Assembly: GCA_927362715.1 (NCBI GenBank)
Contig: CAKMIX010000001.1
Location: forward strand, 62,001 to 126,000
DNA from: an uncultured Clostridia bacterium
GTDB lineage: Bacteria; Bacillota; Clostridia; Oscillospirales; Acutalibacteraceae
Direction of reading: 5' to 3'
Length of the DNA stretch: 64,000 nt
Part shown: in pieces, positions 1 to 7,359 of the stretch
Layout of the letters: every line of letters begins with the position of its first letter
Position numbering within the stretch: position 1 is the first letter of the stretch
Notes under the pieces: generated by a model
What the model was told of the DNA's origin: nothing
The model's database searches: none
The model's input: the letters and a program-made list of their open reading frames with translations, nothing else
Position numbers and translations under genes: made by a program

Positions 1-92
1 ACAAAGGCGACCGCAAAAACAACGGCGATCAGAAAATAGACGCGGCAGTATTTCACCGCCATGTAGATGTCTTTTAATAGCAAGCCTTTCAT
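1..92 (-). CDS. ABC-2 type transporter permease, N-terminal fragment
   Basis: The first codons of a membrane protein read from an ATG at 92 toward the window edge: a short basic-amphipathic start (MKGLLLKDIYMA) followed by a hydrophobic stretch typical of the first helix of ABC-2 permeases. The ATG overlaps the TGA of the ATPase gene in an ATGA arrangement, so the two are translationally coupled. By position it is the membrane partner of that ATPase. Only about 30 residues are visible, so the family call rests mainly on context. Confidence 0.7.
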   Translation of the reverse strand, partial: MKGLLLKDIYMAVKYCRVYFLIAVVFAVAF

Positions 93-937
93 ATGCCCTG
101 CGCCTCCCGAATCAAGAATAAGAAGATCTGCTCCAGATCCATGCTGCCGACCGAAAACGAAGCAGGCACTGCTTCACGTTCTATGACCGCTTCCGCGCCG
201 TATGGGGAACGCTTGACCCCGTGCACCGCACTTTCCGGTATGGCTTCGAGCTGCTCGCCGGAACAGCGAATCACACCGTATTTTTCCAGCAGCGCGTCTT
301 TTTCCTCACACAGCAAAAGTTTGCCCTTGTGCAAAAACGCGACATAATCACAAATCTTTTCAAGGTCGCTGACAATATGCGAAGAAATGAGCACCGCATG
401 GTTTTCGTCGCGCGTGAATTCTCCGAACAAGGTAACAACCTCGTCACGCACAACCGGGTCAAGACCGCTGGTCGCTTCGTCGAGCAGCAACAGCTTCGGC
501 GCATGAGACATCGCGACGGCAATGCCGAGCTTCATTTTCATGCCGCGCGAAAAGGCATCAAACGCTTTATCCGTCGGCAAACCGAGTCTTTTAAGGAGCT
601 GCGCGTAAGTTTCGTCGCTCCAATTTTGATAGGTGCGCCGCAGGATATTGCCGATCTGCTTAGACGTTAAGCACCCGGGAAAGCCGACGTCATCGAGCAC
701 CACGCCGACCTCCTCTTTGATACGGCGGTCATATGTCAAATTGTCCATACCGAGCACCGACACCTGCCCCGCGTCGCGCCGCAGCATATTGAGGATCAGC
801 TTTATAGTGGTGCTTTTGCCGGCGCCGTTTTCGCCGACAAGGCCCATAACACAGCCGCTCGGCAAGGTCAAATTCAAATTGTCCAGCGTAAAATCAGGAT
901 AGGTTTTGCAAAGTCCCGTGATCTCCAAGGCATTCAT
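89..937 (-). CDS. ABC transporter ATP-binding protein (YtrB-like)
   Basis: This 282-residue protein is a single nucleotide-binding domain. It has a Walker A GENGAGKST near residue 35, a signature-like FSRGMKMKLGIA near 130, a Walker B LLLLDEATSGLD near 150 and the switch histidine in ISSHIV. It would energise the ABC-2 permease encoded immediately downstream. The start ATG has GGAGG seven bases upstream and overlaps the end of the GntR regulator gene (ATGA). The order GntR - ATPase - permease is that of ytrA-ytrB-type operons, which respond to cell-envelope stress in Bacillus; the substrate here is unknown. Confidence 0.9.
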   Translation of the reverse strand: MNALEITGLCKTYPDFTLDNLNLTLPSGCVMGLVGENGAGKSTTIKLILNMLRRDAGQVSVLGMDNLTYDRRIKEEVGVVLDDVGFPGCLTSKQIGNILRRTYQNWSDETYAQLLKRLGLPTDKAFDAFSRGMKMKLGIAVAMSHAPKLLLLDEATSGLDPVVRDEVVTLFGEFTRDENHAVLISSHIVSDLEKICDYVAFLHKGKLLLCEEKDALLEKYGVIRCSGEQLEAIPESAVHGVKRSPYGAEAVIEREAVPASFSVGSMDLEQIFLFLIREAQGI

Positions 938-1311
938 TCGTTTTCCTCCGTTAGCAAATTGAGCATTTCCAAAATATCCGCACGGCTTAGATTACACGAA
1001 GCGGCAAGACGAACCGCTTCGCTCAGATGCGCTTCGATCGCCTTGAGGTTCTCCTCCCGCAAAAGCTCCGTATTTTTCGGGGCGACAAAACACCCCTTGC
1101 CCGCTACCGTATACAAAAAGCCCTCTTTTTCAAGCTCATCGTAGGCGCGCTTGGTTGTAATAACGCTGATGCGCAAGTCCTTAGCCAGATTGCGGATGGA
1201 CGGCAGCGCCTCGTTTTCCGGGAGTGCGCCGCTGATGATCTGCGTTTTGATCTGCGAATAGATCTGTTCGTAGATCGGCACGCCGCTTTTGTTATCGATG
1301 AATATTTGCAT
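934..1311 (-). CDS. GntR-family transcriptional regulator (YtrA type)
   Basis: A short 125-residue GntR protein with the winged-helix domain in the first ~75 residues (GVPIYEQIYSQIKTQI, then LPSIRNLAKDLRIS and the recognition helix TTKRAYDELEKEGFL) and only a small C-terminal tail. That is the YtrA subfamily layout, without a large effector domain. It is the first gene of the ABC operon and probably represses it. A TTGACA-N17-TATACT promoter with symmetric TATA-rich half sites lies just upstream, giving an obvious autoregulatory operator. Confidence 0.9.
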   Translation of the reverse strand: MQIFIDNKSGVPIYEQIYSQIKTQIISGALPENEALPSIRNLAKDLRISVITTKRAYDELEKEGFLYTVAGKGCFVAPKNTELLREENLKAIEAHLSEAVRLAASCNLSRADILEMLNLLTEENE

Positions 1312-1339
1312 GCATTCACCACGCTTTCTGTATATTAAC

Positions 1340-1368
1340 AGTATATACAGTTATAACAGTTTTGTCAA
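1340..1368 (-). promoter_or_regulatory. Sigma-A promoter and probable GntR operator
   Basis: Read on the minus strand, TTGACA (1363-1368) is followed by a 17-base spacer and TATACT (1340-1345). The spacer and the bases after it contain repeated CTGTTA/CTGTATA half sites in inverted arrangement, as expected for autoregulation by the adjacent YtrA-type protein. The operator part is inferred from symmetry. Confidence 0.75.
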
Positions 1369-1370
1369 TA

Positions 1371-1405
1371 GAAAATCAAAAAACCGCTGAAAAATTTTCA
1401 GCGGT
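1371..1405 (-). terminator. Rho-independent terminator of the radical-SAM operon
   Basis: An 11-bp perfect stem (1383-1393 with 1395-1405) is followed on the minus strand by a T-rich run. It sits 56 bases after the stop codon of the gene ending at 1461. Confidence 0.85.
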
Positions 1406-1460
1406 CAAAATCATATCTTGCGCAGATGCGATGCAGTGCACCGTACCTTGGCTTTAGGAT

Positions 1461-2132
1461 TCAGCAGAATGCTTCGCCGTTTGCGAGCAGAACACGGCGT
1501 TTGAGAATATCGGTGTGTTTTACGGCGACCGGTGCATTCTCGGTCAGCGCGTCAAGCAGCAGTGCGGGACTCACATTATTTTGGTCGCCCGCCGTCACGC
1601 GCACCGTGAGCGTAACGCCGTCATCGTGCTGTGCCAAATCAAACGCAAGGATATTCGGCTTGATGTCCGTTTCCTTTTCCACGCGGCGTTTCCCCTGCTT
1701 TGCTTTTTTCAGCACCGGCAATGTGTCGGCGGCAAAGCGCGTTTCCATCGCTTGCAGCAGTGCGGCGGGATCATCCGTATAAAGCTGCATCTCATAGTCC
1801 GCAAAGGCGATCTCCGTCGGCTTGTGAACAGGCTTTGCGACGCGCACAACGGTAATATCGCGCGGAAGCGCATCGCTCAGGCGGGTTTTCATTTCGCGGA
1901 AGGTCATCTCTCCGACCAAGCGGATATCCATGGACTCGCAAAGGCTTTCCACTCCTAAGGGCAGCGGCCGTGCAAAGGTCATGAACAAATGCGGATTATA
2001 CCCTTCCGTATACCACAGCGGAATCTGTGCGCGGCGAAGCGCACGGGTCATGCAGCGCATGAGATCCAGATGTGATATATATTTTGCCATGCCGGTTTTT
2101 GTAAAGAATATGCGTACTTCATTGAATTGCAT
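1461..2132 (-). CDS. TIGR03936-family radical-SAM-linked protein (DUF2344)
   Basis: A 223-residue protein beginning MQFNEVRIFFTKTGMAKYISHLDLMRCMTRAL in two parts (MQFNEVRIFF, then KYISHLDLMR), the hallmark of the TIGR03936 family, with the conserved YTEGYNPH segment. The family almost always occurs next to, or fused with, the TIGR03960 radical SAM enzyme, and the reading frames here overlap by 14 bases. The biochemical role is unknown; it may act in tRNA or cofactor modification. It carries no iron-sulfur motif of its own. Confidence 0.9.
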   Translation of the reverse strand: MQFNEVRIFFTKTGMAKYISHLDLMRCMTRALRRAQIPLWYTEGYNPHLFMTFARPLPLGVESLCESMDIRLVGEMTFREMKTRLSDALPRDITVVRVAKPVHKPTEIAFADYEMQLYTDDPAALLQAMETRFAADTLPVLKKAKQGKRRVEKETDIKPNILAFDLAQHDDGVTLTVRVTAGDQNNVSPALLLDALTENAPVAVKHTDILKRRVLLANGEAFC

Positions 2133-3960
2133 CGCAGTGCCCTCCGTTTAAGCGCGCAGCGCCGCAAGCCGAACACTTCTGACGGCAGTTCGGCGAGGTT
2201 ACACTTTCGTGCGCTCTGCGGTTCTCTTCCTCCAAAAACGCGCGGCGGATGCCGTAATCCAAGTGCTCCCACGGCAAAAGCTCCGAAAAATCACGGCAGC
2301 GGTTCGCATAGAAAGCGGGATCGACGCCGCAGGCTTCAAAAGCCTGCATCCAGTCGTCGAAGCGGAAAAATTCATCCCAGCCGTCGAATTTGCAGCCGCG
2401 CTTCCACGCTTCTTCCAAAACGTCGCACAGCTTGCGGTCCCCGCGCGCAAAAACGCCCTCCAAAAAACTCGTGTGCGGCTGATGCCAGCTCACGCGGATC
2501 TTGCCTGAGTGTACGCTCTCCATCAAATGCTTTTGTTTCTCGGCTAACTGCTCCATGGTATCCTGCGGCTCCCATTGGAACGGTGTAAAGGGCTTCGGCA
2601 CAAAAGACGCGACACTCACGCTGACCGTGACGCCTTTTCCCTTTGGCTTGTCCGGATTGTGGTAAAATTCGTTCACAACCTTTTGCGCAAGCTCGGCAAT
2701 GCCCGCGACATCCTCGAGCGTTTCGGTCGGCAGCCCCATCATAAAATAGAGTTTTACGGAAGTCCAGCCGCCGCGGAATGCCTGCGCGGCGGTACCGAGG
2801 ACTTCTTCTTCCGTGACATTTTTATTGATTGCGTCGCGAAGCCTTTGCGTACCCGCTTCGGGTGCAAAGGTCAAACCGCTTTTGCGGACTTTTTTGAGTT
2901 CTTCCATTAAGCTTTCCGAGAAATTGTCCACGCGCAAAGACGGCAGGGACACATTGATCTTCTCATCCGGCGCCCAAGAGAGCAGCTGCGGCAGGAGGGT
3001 TTCGACCTCGGAGTAATCACTCGTACTCAGTGAGCATAACGAGATCTCATCATAACCCGTGCTTTCGCACAGCGCTTTCGCCTGTCGGTTGACCGTATCG
3101 CTGCTTTTTTCACGGATCGGACGGTAGATAAAGCCCGCCTGACAAAATCGGCAGCCGCGAATACAGCCGCGGAACACCTCGGCGACGGCGCGGTCGTGCA
3201 CCACATCAACAAACGGTACAACGAACTGTTTCGGAAAGTAAACCGAATCGAGATCGGCGATCACACGCTTTTTGACCTTCGCAGGGGCAGTTTCTTTCGG
3301 GGTGACTGCCTTGAGCGTGCCGTCCGCATGATAGGAGACATCATAAAACGCGGGCACATACACGCCCTCGATCTTCGCGGCGTCGCGCAAAAACTCGAGC
3401 TTGGTCGAGCCTTTTTCCTTGTGCGCGATCAGCAGGTCAATCAGCTCGTTGGTGACCTCCTCCCCCTCGCCGGGCAGGAAAATGTCGAAGAAATCCGCCA
3501 GAGGCTCAGGGTTACAGGCACAGGGACCCCCGCCGATGACCAGCGGTGTGAGCGCCGTGCGGTCGCGAGAACGCAGGGGCACATTTCCGAGATCCAGCAT
3601 ATTGAGCACGTTCGAATAGCTCAATTCATATTGCAGCGTAAAGCCGATCAGATCAAACTCTGAGATCGGGTCGCCGCTTTCAAGCGCATAGAGCGGCACG
3701 CCGTTCGCGCGCATCTTTTCTTCCATATCGACCCACGGGGCGAACACGCGCTCGCACCAGGCGTCCGCGCGCTCGTTGACAAGCCCGTACAGGATCTTCA
3801 TCCCCAGGTGCGACATGCCGATCTCATAGCTGTCGGGGAAGCAAAAGGCATAACGTACTTTGACCTGCGCCTTGTCCTTCACGACGCTCCCCAGCTCCCC
3901 GCCCGTATAACGCGCGGGCTTTTGCACCCCGTCCAGCAGGTATTCCCATTCTTTTCGCAC
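2119..3960 (-). CDS. TIGR03960-family B12-binding-like radical SAM protein
   Basis: This 613-residue protein has an N-terminal B12-binding-like region and a central radical SAM core with the CxxxCxxC cluster in FRGCIRGCRFCQAGF near residue 280. The sequence fits the TIGR03960 family, whose substrate is not established. Translation starts at GTG 3960, preceded by AGAGG. It has its own TTGCAT-N17-TAGAAT promoter inside the terminator of the upstream protease operon, and its end overlaps the TIGR03936 gene. In related genomes this pair is commonly followed by RNase G and ribosomal protein L21 genes; here they are absent. Confidence 0.92.
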   Translation of the reverse strand: MRKEWEYLLDGVQKPARYTGGELGSVVKDKAQVKVRYAFCFPDSYEIGMSHLGMKILYGLVNERADAWCERVFAPWVDMEEKMRANGVPLYALESGDPISEFDLIGFTLQYELSYSNVLNMLDLGNVPLRSRDRTALTPLVIGGGPCACNPEPLADFFDIFLPGEGEEVTNELIDLLIAHKEKGSTKLEFLRDAAKIEGVYVPAFYDVSYHADGTLKAVTPKETAPAKVKKRVIADLDSVYFPKQFVVPFVDVVHDRAVAEVFRGCIRGCRFCQAGFIYRPIREKSSDTVNRQAKALCESTGYDEISLCSLSTSDYSEVETLLPQLLSWAPDEKINVSLPSLRVDNFSESLMEELKKVRKSGLTFAPEAGTQRLRDAINKNVTEEEVLGTAAQAFRGGWTSVKLYFMMGLPTETLEDVAGIAELAQKVVNEFYHNPDKPKGKGVTVSVSVASFVPKPFTPFQWEPQDTMEQLAEKQKHLMESVHSGKIRVSWHQPHTSFLEGVFARGDRKLCDVLEEAWKRGCKFDGWDEFFRFDDWMQAFEACGVDPAFYANRCRDFSELLPWEHLDYGIRRAFLEEENRRAHESVTSPNCRQKCSACGAARLNGGHCDAIQ

Positions 3961-3990
3961 TTTCTTCTACCTCTTTTATGTGATGGGAAT

Positions 3991-4019
3991 ATTCTACACG
4001 AAAAATGCGGGAAATGCAA
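3991..4019 (-). promoter_or_regulatory. Sigma-A promoter of the radical-SAM pair
   Basis: On the minus strand TTGCAT (4014-4019), 17 bases, TAGAAT (3991-3996), with transcription expected to begin about 25 bases before the GTG at 3960. The -35 box lies in the loop of the preceding operon's terminator. Confidence 0.7.
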
Positions 4020-4035
4020 ATCATTCCCCGCATTT
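3999..4035 (-). terminator. Terminator of the SpoIVFA/SpoIVFB-like operon
   Basis: An imperfect stem between 4003-4015 and 4022-4035 is followed on the minus strand by ATTTTTC. It overlaps the stop codon of the M50 gene and the promoter of the next operon. Confidence 0.65.
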
Positions 4036-4629
4036 CCAAAACAGCATAACGATCAGGTAGGCACATAGCAGCAACAGTGAAAAATTCCCGCCGCTTTGCA
4101 GGAGCACATAAAAGCCGTATCCCATGCATACGGCAATGAATAAGAGAGATACGGCTTTTTGTATTGTGACCTGATGGTGTGGATCGGTAATGTGTGCGCG
4201 TAAAAAAGCCTCCAGCGCCCTGCCGCCGTCCAGTGAAAAAACGGGCATGGCATTGAATGCAAAAATACTCAAATTCACTACTGCAGCAGTCAAGAAGGTA
4301 TTTGTACGCTGCCATAGATATAAAGAAATGAATAGGGCTGCAAGGACAAGATTGACAAAAGGTCCGGCAAGCGCACTGCAGATCTCCTGCCGGTAACTGA
4401 GTGTAAGATCTTCCGCGCGCGTGATGGTCATGCCGAAAAGCCCCAGCGAAACGGCGCGCGGTTTGCAACCGAACAGAAAATCCGACAACAGATGTCCGCA
4501 TTCATGCAGCAGAGAGAAAACGACCGCCATGCGCACCACGGTATCCTCTGCGACGGTGAGCACAAAACAGACAGAAAAGGCAAATAAAAAACCGATGTGC
4601 AGACGTACGCCGCAGACGTTAATCCGCAT
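4021..4629 (-). CDS. SpoIVFB-like site-2 (M50) membrane metalloprotease
   Basis: A 202-residue polytopic protein with the zinc motif HECGH near residue 43 inside a membrane segment and the second site-2-protease motif FNAMPVFSLDGG near residue 125. The compact size, lack of a PDZ domain and four to six hydrophobic segments match SpoIVFB, the intramembrane protease that activates pro-sigma-K in sporulating Firmicutes. The start overlaps the M23 gene by 11 bases and has no separate Shine-Dalgarno sequence, suggesting coupling. Assignment to SpoIVFB rather than another M50 enzyme rests mainly on the M23 partner. Confidence 0.8.
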   Translation of the reverse strand: MRINVCGVRLHIGFLFAFSVCFVLTVAEDTVVRMAVVFSLLHECGHLLSDFLFGCKPRAVSLGLFGMTITRAEDLTLSYRQEICSALAGPFVNLVLAALFISLYLWQRTNTFLTAAVVNLSIFAFNAMPVFSLDGGRALEAFLRAHITDPHHQVTIQKAVSLLFIAVCMGYGFYVLLQSGGNFSLLLLCAYLIVMLFWKCGE

Positions 4630-5482
4630 CGGCAGTCAAAAGCCATGCGGGATTACAGCGCACGCCGCGAATGCGCACCTCAAAATGCAGATGCGCCCCG
4701 GTGGACTGTCCCGTGCTGCCCACACGCGCGATCACTTCGCCCGCGTTGAGGACTGCGCCGGCTTCTGCGATGATCTCACTGCAATGGCAATAGACCGTCT
4801 GCACATCGTTTCCGTGCGAAAGGATGATATAATTGCCGCGTACATCGGAATAGCCCGTCTCCTCCACCACGCCCGAAAAGGCGGCATAAATGGGGCTGCC
4901 GTGCGCGGCGGCAAGGTCGATGCCGGAATGGAATCCCGCTTCATCCGTAACGGGATTGATGCGGTAACCGAACGCAGAGGTGACGCGCGTATATTCTACG
5001 GGCACACGAAATGCGCCCGTAATGATGTAAGGCGCGAAAGAGGTGTTTTCCGCGGCTAATTGCAGATCTTCACCGCCCGCACCTGTCAAGGCGTCTGTAT
5101 CCTCAGCGGTAACGGTCGCCGAAGCGGCTTCGGTCGTCTGTGCCGTAGACTCGGGATCAGACTGTGTACCGAACACACGGTCGCCGAAGCGCTCTACCGC
5201 GTCGGACAGGGCAGCGAGCTCGTCATCCTGCCCGAAGATAGCTGTATATGCCTGCCGAAACGTATCGAACCCGGAATAGCCTGCGCGATACATCGCAAAA
5301 ACGCAGAGCGCCAGCAGCGCGCATACAAGCGCCTGCACGAGCAGCGTATGCAGCAGAAAATCGCGCTTCGGCATATCTTCCGTTTCCGCTTCGCGGCGGC
5401 GTGTTCGCGTCGGGCGGCTTTCCGGGATCTCTGTCCGGGCATCTTCCCGCAGCCGATTCTGCCGAGGCTCCTCGTCATACAT
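4619..5482 (-). CDS. M23-family peptidase, SpoIVFA-like
   Basis: This 287-residue single-pass protein has a charged cytoplasmic N-terminus, one membrane helix near residues 45-65 (LLVQALVCALLALCVFAMY), a low-complexity Thr/Ala linker and a C-terminal LytM/M23 domain. Both metal motifs are present (HSGIDLAA and HLHFEVR). SpoIVFA, which anchors SpoIVFB in Bacillus, has this architecture but a degenerate LytM domain; here the zinc ligands look intact. ATG 5482 is preferred over an upstream GTG because AAAGGA lies eight bases before it. The M50 gene follows with an overlap. Confidence 0.8.
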   Translation of the reverse strand: MYDEEPRQNRLREDARTEIPESRPTRTRRREAETEDMPKRDFLLHTLLVQALVCALLALCVFAMYRAGYSGFDTFRQAYTAIFGQDDELAALSDAVERFGDRVFGTQSDPESTAQTTEAASATVTAEDTDALTGAGGEDLQLAAENTSFAPYIITGAFRVPVEYTRVTSAFGYRINPVTDEAGFHSGIDLAAAHGSPIYAAFSGVVEETGYSDVRGNYIILSHGNDVQTVYCHCSEIIAEAGAVLNAGEVIARVGSTGQSTGAHLHFEVRIRGVRCNPAWLLTADAD

Positions 5483-5576
5483 CGCGATCACATCCTTTCT
5501 GTTATATGTATGACCGCGCAGAAAGGCGTATTCCGAAAGAAATTCCGAAAAATTTTGAAAAAATGAAAATTAGGTC

Positions 5577-5605
5577 TTGATTTTTCGCCGTAACTTCGCT
5601 ATAAT
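5577..5605 (+). promoter_or_regulatory. Sigma-A promoter of tRNA-Val
   Basis: TTGATT (5577-5582), a 17-base spacer and a consensus TATAAT (5600-5605) lie 20 bases before the mature tRNA. Confidence 0.85.
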
Positions 5606-5624
5606 ACAACAGCAACTTGCGCTT

Positions 5625-5700
5625 GGACGTTTAGCTCAGTTGGTAGAGCATTCGCTTGACGTGCGAAGGGTCAGCGGTTCGAGTCCGTTAACGTCCACCA
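5625..5700 (+). tRNA. tRNA-Val (anticodon GAC)
   Basis: A complete cloverleaf of 76 bases with encoded CCA. The acceptor stem pairs GGACGTT with AACGTCC, the anticodon loop is TTGACGT, giving GAC, and the T loop has GGTTCGAGTCC. It has its own promoter and is followed by a terminator, so it is a monocistronic tRNA gene. Confidence 0.97.
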
Positions 5701-5704
5701 AAAA

Positions 5705-5740
5705 AGCACCGGATCTTTCGATCCGGTGCTTTTGTTTTTC
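5705..5740. terminator. Bidirectional rho-independent terminator
   Basis: A 12-bp stem (5705-5716 with 5721-5732) with loop TTTC has T runs on both sides. It ends the tRNA-Val transcript on the plus strand and the convergent GPH symporter transcript on the minus strand. Confidence 0.93.
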
Positions 5741-5761
5741 TTAAATATTGCATATTGCGAT

Positions 5762-7207
5762 TTATTTTTCTTCCGCGCTTTCACTTTGCGCACGCGATTC
5801 TAAATCCGCGATGATCTCGTGCTGGCGGCTCTCTGTGATGTCATAGAAAAGCATGGGGATGATGCTCAAAACGCAGCTGATAACCGTGGTAATAATCATC
5901 ACGCCGAAAATCGGTGTGCGCACCGACTCCTGAAACAGCACGTCATAATCGTTTTGCAGCCCATAGCGCTCATAAAACCACGGCAGGATCAGGCTTGTGA
6001 GCATCCCCGCGCCGGTCGTGAGCATGCCGCTGAACTGCGTGATAAAGCCCTCAAGCCGTTTGCCGGTCTTCCACTGCTGATAGTCGAACACATCTGCTGT
6101 AATAGCGGAGGTGATGACACCGTCACCGCCGATGGATGCGGTCGCCAAATACAGGAACAGAAGAAACAGAAACGCGTTGTCCATGGTAAACAGCATTGCG
6201 ACCGAAAACACCGCCCGCAGGAGGTTAAACCAAAGGATACATGCGCGCTTGCCGAGCTTTTTGGCAAGCAAGGGGGCGAGCAGCATCCCCGGCACGGAAG
6301 CCGTACCGATCACAGCATTCATAAGCCCTAATGCGGTCTCGCTTTGCATGGCGTAGACGCAGTACCAGGTCAAAATACTGCCGATACCGTATTTTAAGCC
6401 GCCCAGCACGCTGTAGAGCGTCATCATCCAGAAATAACGGTTTGTCCCAACCTCTCGGATCCCATCTAAAAAGCGCACATGCGCCACATAATTTGCGGAG
6501 ACAACGATTTTTTCTTTCGTGCCCCGAAACGTGATGATCCCAAGCAGCACACCGGCAGCCGAGAAAATCGGGAACAGCACCCTATACGCCGCAAAGCCGC
6601 GCATCCCATCCGGGAAGAGCCCTGCGAGGATGGGGAAAAACAGATTGACGATGGAGGGACCGAGACTGTAAATGAATTGGCTGACGGAAAGCAGCAGCGT
6701 TCGCTCTTCACCATTGGGCGTGAGCACCTGTGCAAGGCTTGTGAATGCCAGCGCATACAGCGACTGAAAGATCATCAGCAAGGCATACACAAGCGAAAGC
6801 AGCACGCATTTGAGCGTATAGTTGAGCGTATTCGGAATAAACGCCATGATGCACAAAAGTACCGCCGTCGGAACGCCCGTATACAGAAGGTACGGGCGGA
6901 ATTTGCCGTACTTTGTGTCGGTATTGTCCACAAGCATGCTGATGAAAGGCGTTTTCACAAGATTGAGCACACTCATGATCAGCGACATCACGGCAAGATC
7001 CATCGGCGCGATGCCGTACGCAGAGCCCAAAAGCAGGCAGTTTGCGCTTAACGCCACATAGCCGAACAGGGAATTGACCGTATTGACGCCGATGCCGCCT
7101 ACGGAATAGGCGCAAAACTCACGATATGAAATGAACCTTCCGTCGGCAGGTGTTTTCCAATGGGCTTTGAAGTCGCCCACGATCTGCCGAACATTGAACT
7201 TGTGCAT
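5762..7207 (-). CDS. GPH-family sugar symporter (MFS)
   Basis: A 481-residue transporter with about twelve membrane segments. It has the features of the glycoside-pentoside-hexuronide:cation symporter family: an early GGIGVNTVNSLFGYV helix, the DNTDTKYGKFRPYLLY loop after helix 2-3, and the DYQQWKTGKRLEG loop in the second half. It should import a sugar or glycoside with Na+ or H+. ATG 7207 has GGGAG nine bases upstream; the reading frame continues 16 codons farther without a ribosome-binding site. It is a single-gene unit, so the substrate cannot be inferred from neighbours. Confidence 0.88.
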   Translation of the reverse strand: MHKFNVRQIVGDFKAHWKTPADGRFISYREFCAYSVGGIGVNTVNSLFGYVALSANCLLLGSAYGIAPMDLAVMSLIMSVLNLVKTPFISMLVDNTDTKYGKFRPYLLYTGVPTAVLLCIMAFIPNTLNYTLKCVLLSLVYALLMIFQSLYALAFTSLAQVLTPNGEERTLLLSVSQFIYSLGPSIVNLFFPILAGLFPDGMRGFAAYRVLFPIFSAAGVLLGIITFRGTKEKIVVSANYVAHVRFLDGIREVGTNRYFWMMTLYSVLGGLKYGIGSILTWYCVYAMQSETALGLMNAVIGTASVPGMLLAPLLAKKLGKRACILWFNLLRAVFSVAMLFTMDNAFLFLLFLYLATASIGGDGVITSAITADVFDYQQWKTGKRLEGFITQFSGMLTTGAGMLTSLILPWFYERYGLQNDYDVLFQESVRTPIFGVMIITTVISCVLSIIPMLFYDITESRQHEIIADLESRAQSESAEEK

Positions 7208-7304
7208 ATGGCCGTTCTCCCGTCTGTTGAAATCACTGCGTCCTAACCATATCACAAATCGACGGAAAACGGAATATAAAAGTCAAAAAAATATGTAAAA
7301 TTCT

Positions 7305-7350
7305 TATAAAAAAACAAACCGCCTTTCCCGTTTTCACCGGGAAAGGCGGT
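7305..7350 (-). terminator. Terminator of the sipL-spoIVA operon
   Basis: A 13-bp perfect stem (7318-7330 with 7338-7350) is followed on the minus strand by GTTTGTTTTTTT, ten bases after the spoIVA stop codon. Confidence 0.93.
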
Positions 7351-7359
7351 CGGCTTTGG

